Shown: one piece after another, positions 5,650 through 6,029 of the stretch | Position numbering within the stretch: the stretch's first letter is position 1 | Layout of the letters: each line of letters opens with the position of its first letter | Assembly (NCBI GenBank): GCA_964538875.1 | Contig: CAZIHO010000158.1 | Location: 1 to 6,029 of the forward strand | DNA from: CAZIHO01 sp964538875 | GTDB lineage: Bacteria; Pseudomonadota; Gammaproteobacteria; Chromatiales; Chromatiaceae | Direction: 5' to 3' | Length of the DNA stretch: 6,029 bases | Translations under genes and position numbers: made by a program | The notes under the pieces: generated by a model | What the model was told of the DNA's origin: nothing | Seen by the model: only the letters and a program-made list of their open reading frames with translations | The model's database searches: none

Positions 5650-6029
5650 CCGGACTGCCGGCAGTACGTCTCACGGATGAAGGGCACGATCAGCAGTGCG
5701 AATCCGGATTGCCAGGCGGCTGCAGCGTATAGCCGCACACCGCTCTCCTGCGCGCCGTTCCAGTATTTGTCGAGCAGCCAGCCGACACCCGGCTGCAGCA
5801 GCACGCCGGCGAGCAGCGGCCCCATGTTGACGACGCCGGAGGCCGTGCCCATCAGATGCAGCGGCAGCGATTCCTTCGCCCAGGCAAAGCCGATGATGAT
5901 GTTGCCCGAGGCGAAGCCGATGGTAATGAGCAGCGGAATCATCAGCCACAACGGCAGCGGCAGGAAGATCGCCGGCGGCCAGACGGGTCCATTCGGCCAC
6001 CGGCAGAATGCGCGGAATCTGGTCGAAGG
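5646..6029 (-). CDS. MFS transporter, C-terminal part (5' end beyond the window)
   Basis: On the - strand one frame is open from the window edge at 6029 to TAG (plus-strand CTA at 5646-5648), giving 127 visible residues. From about 5957 down, the protein is clearly the end of a major facilitator superfamily carrier. One hydrophobic helix (LWLMIPLLITIGFASG) leads into IIIGFAWAKES, a second helix pair region has GTASGVVNMGPLLAGVLLQP, then comes a GWLLDKYWNG loop, a last helix (AAWQSGFALLIVPFI) and the short tail RETYCRQSG. GTxSGxxNMGxxL followed by LQPxxGWxLD is typical of bacterial MFS permeases of this sort. The substrate cannot be told. The first 15 or so codons at the window edge look less natural in this frame than in another, so the reading frame may be broken near 5970-5990. 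The gene is convergent to the signalling operon, and its stop codon shares CTAG with the hybrid kinase stop. It is probably transcribed independently. Confidence 0.85.
   Translation of the reverse strand, partial: PSTRFRAFCRWPNGPVWPPAIFLPLPLWLMIPLLITIGFASGNIIIGFAWAKESLPLHLMGTASGVVNMGPLLAGVLLQPGVGWLLDKYWNGAQESGVRLYAAAAWQSGFALLIVPFIRETYCRQSG

Noticed and set aside
5649..5662. Small hairpin GCCGG-ACTG-CCGGC just after the hybrid kinase stop, overlapping a perfect 12-bp palindrome at 5654-5665
   Set aside because: The stem has only 5 bp and no T-run follows, so it is not a convincing intrinsic terminator. A 12-bp palindrome is expected about once or twice by chance in 6 kb, and this one lies within transporter codons.
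3264..5732. Overlapping + strand open frame (822 codons) in another frame of the hybrid kinase
   Set aside because: The translation is an Arg/Pro/Gly/Ala-rich shadow with no domains. It is open only because the high G+C makes stop codons rare.
1..6029. Search for CRISPR arrays, tRNA or rRNA genes, insertion sequences and attachment sites
   Set aside because: No array of regular direct repeats, no tRNA- or rRNA-like sequence, no transposase and no terminal inverted repeats were seen. Essentially every base is accounted for by protein-coding sequence.

Overview
The window is a GC-rich (roughly two thirds G+C), densely packed stretch of bacterial chromosome. Codon use (strong G/C third positions), the style of the signalling proteins and the type of MFS carrier suggest a betaproteobacterium, perhaps of the Rhodocyclales/Azoarcus-Thauera kind. 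That placement is an inference from protein style, not from a marker gene.

Layout. Bases 1-99 are the 3' end of a forward gene that I cannot identify. It is followed, with 4-bp start/stop overlaps at every junction, by three two-component signalling genes on the + strand: (1) a membrane-bound sensor histidine kinase with a periplasmic Cache-like sensor, two cytoplasmic PAS domains and a HisKA/HATPase core (96-2681); (2) a stand-alone single-domain response regulator of the Rcp1 type (2678-3118); (3) a large soluble hybrid kinase with the order REC-PAS-HisKA-HATPase-REC-HPt (3115-5649). On the - strand, convergent to the operon and sharing the palindromic CTAG with it as stop codons, is the C-terminal part of a major facilitator superfamily transporter (5646-6029, 5' end outside the window). 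There is no gene-free stretch; the longest interval without coding sequence is zero bases.

How the genes could work together. All kinase and receiver catalytic residues that can be checked are present, so the system looks functional. The simplest reading is that the membrane kinase senses a periplasmic ligand and phosphorylates the small regulator and/or the N-terminal receiver of the hybrid kinase. The hybrid kinase then runs its own His-Asp-His relay ending in an HPt domain. None of the three complete proteins has a DNA-binding, GGDEF/EAL or other output domain, so the final output must lie outside the window, possibly in the truncated upstream gene, or be protein-protein signalling.

The most notable sequence-level observations are a near-identical 48-nt linker (41/48 matches) shared by the two kinases, a local G+C dip over one PAS region in each kinase, the chain of 4-bp overlaps, the CTAG shared by the convergent stops, and a possible reading-frame break in the MFS gene at the right edge. 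I see no clearly novel class of system; it is an ordinary-looking multi-kinase phosphorelay with some interesting evolutionary traces.
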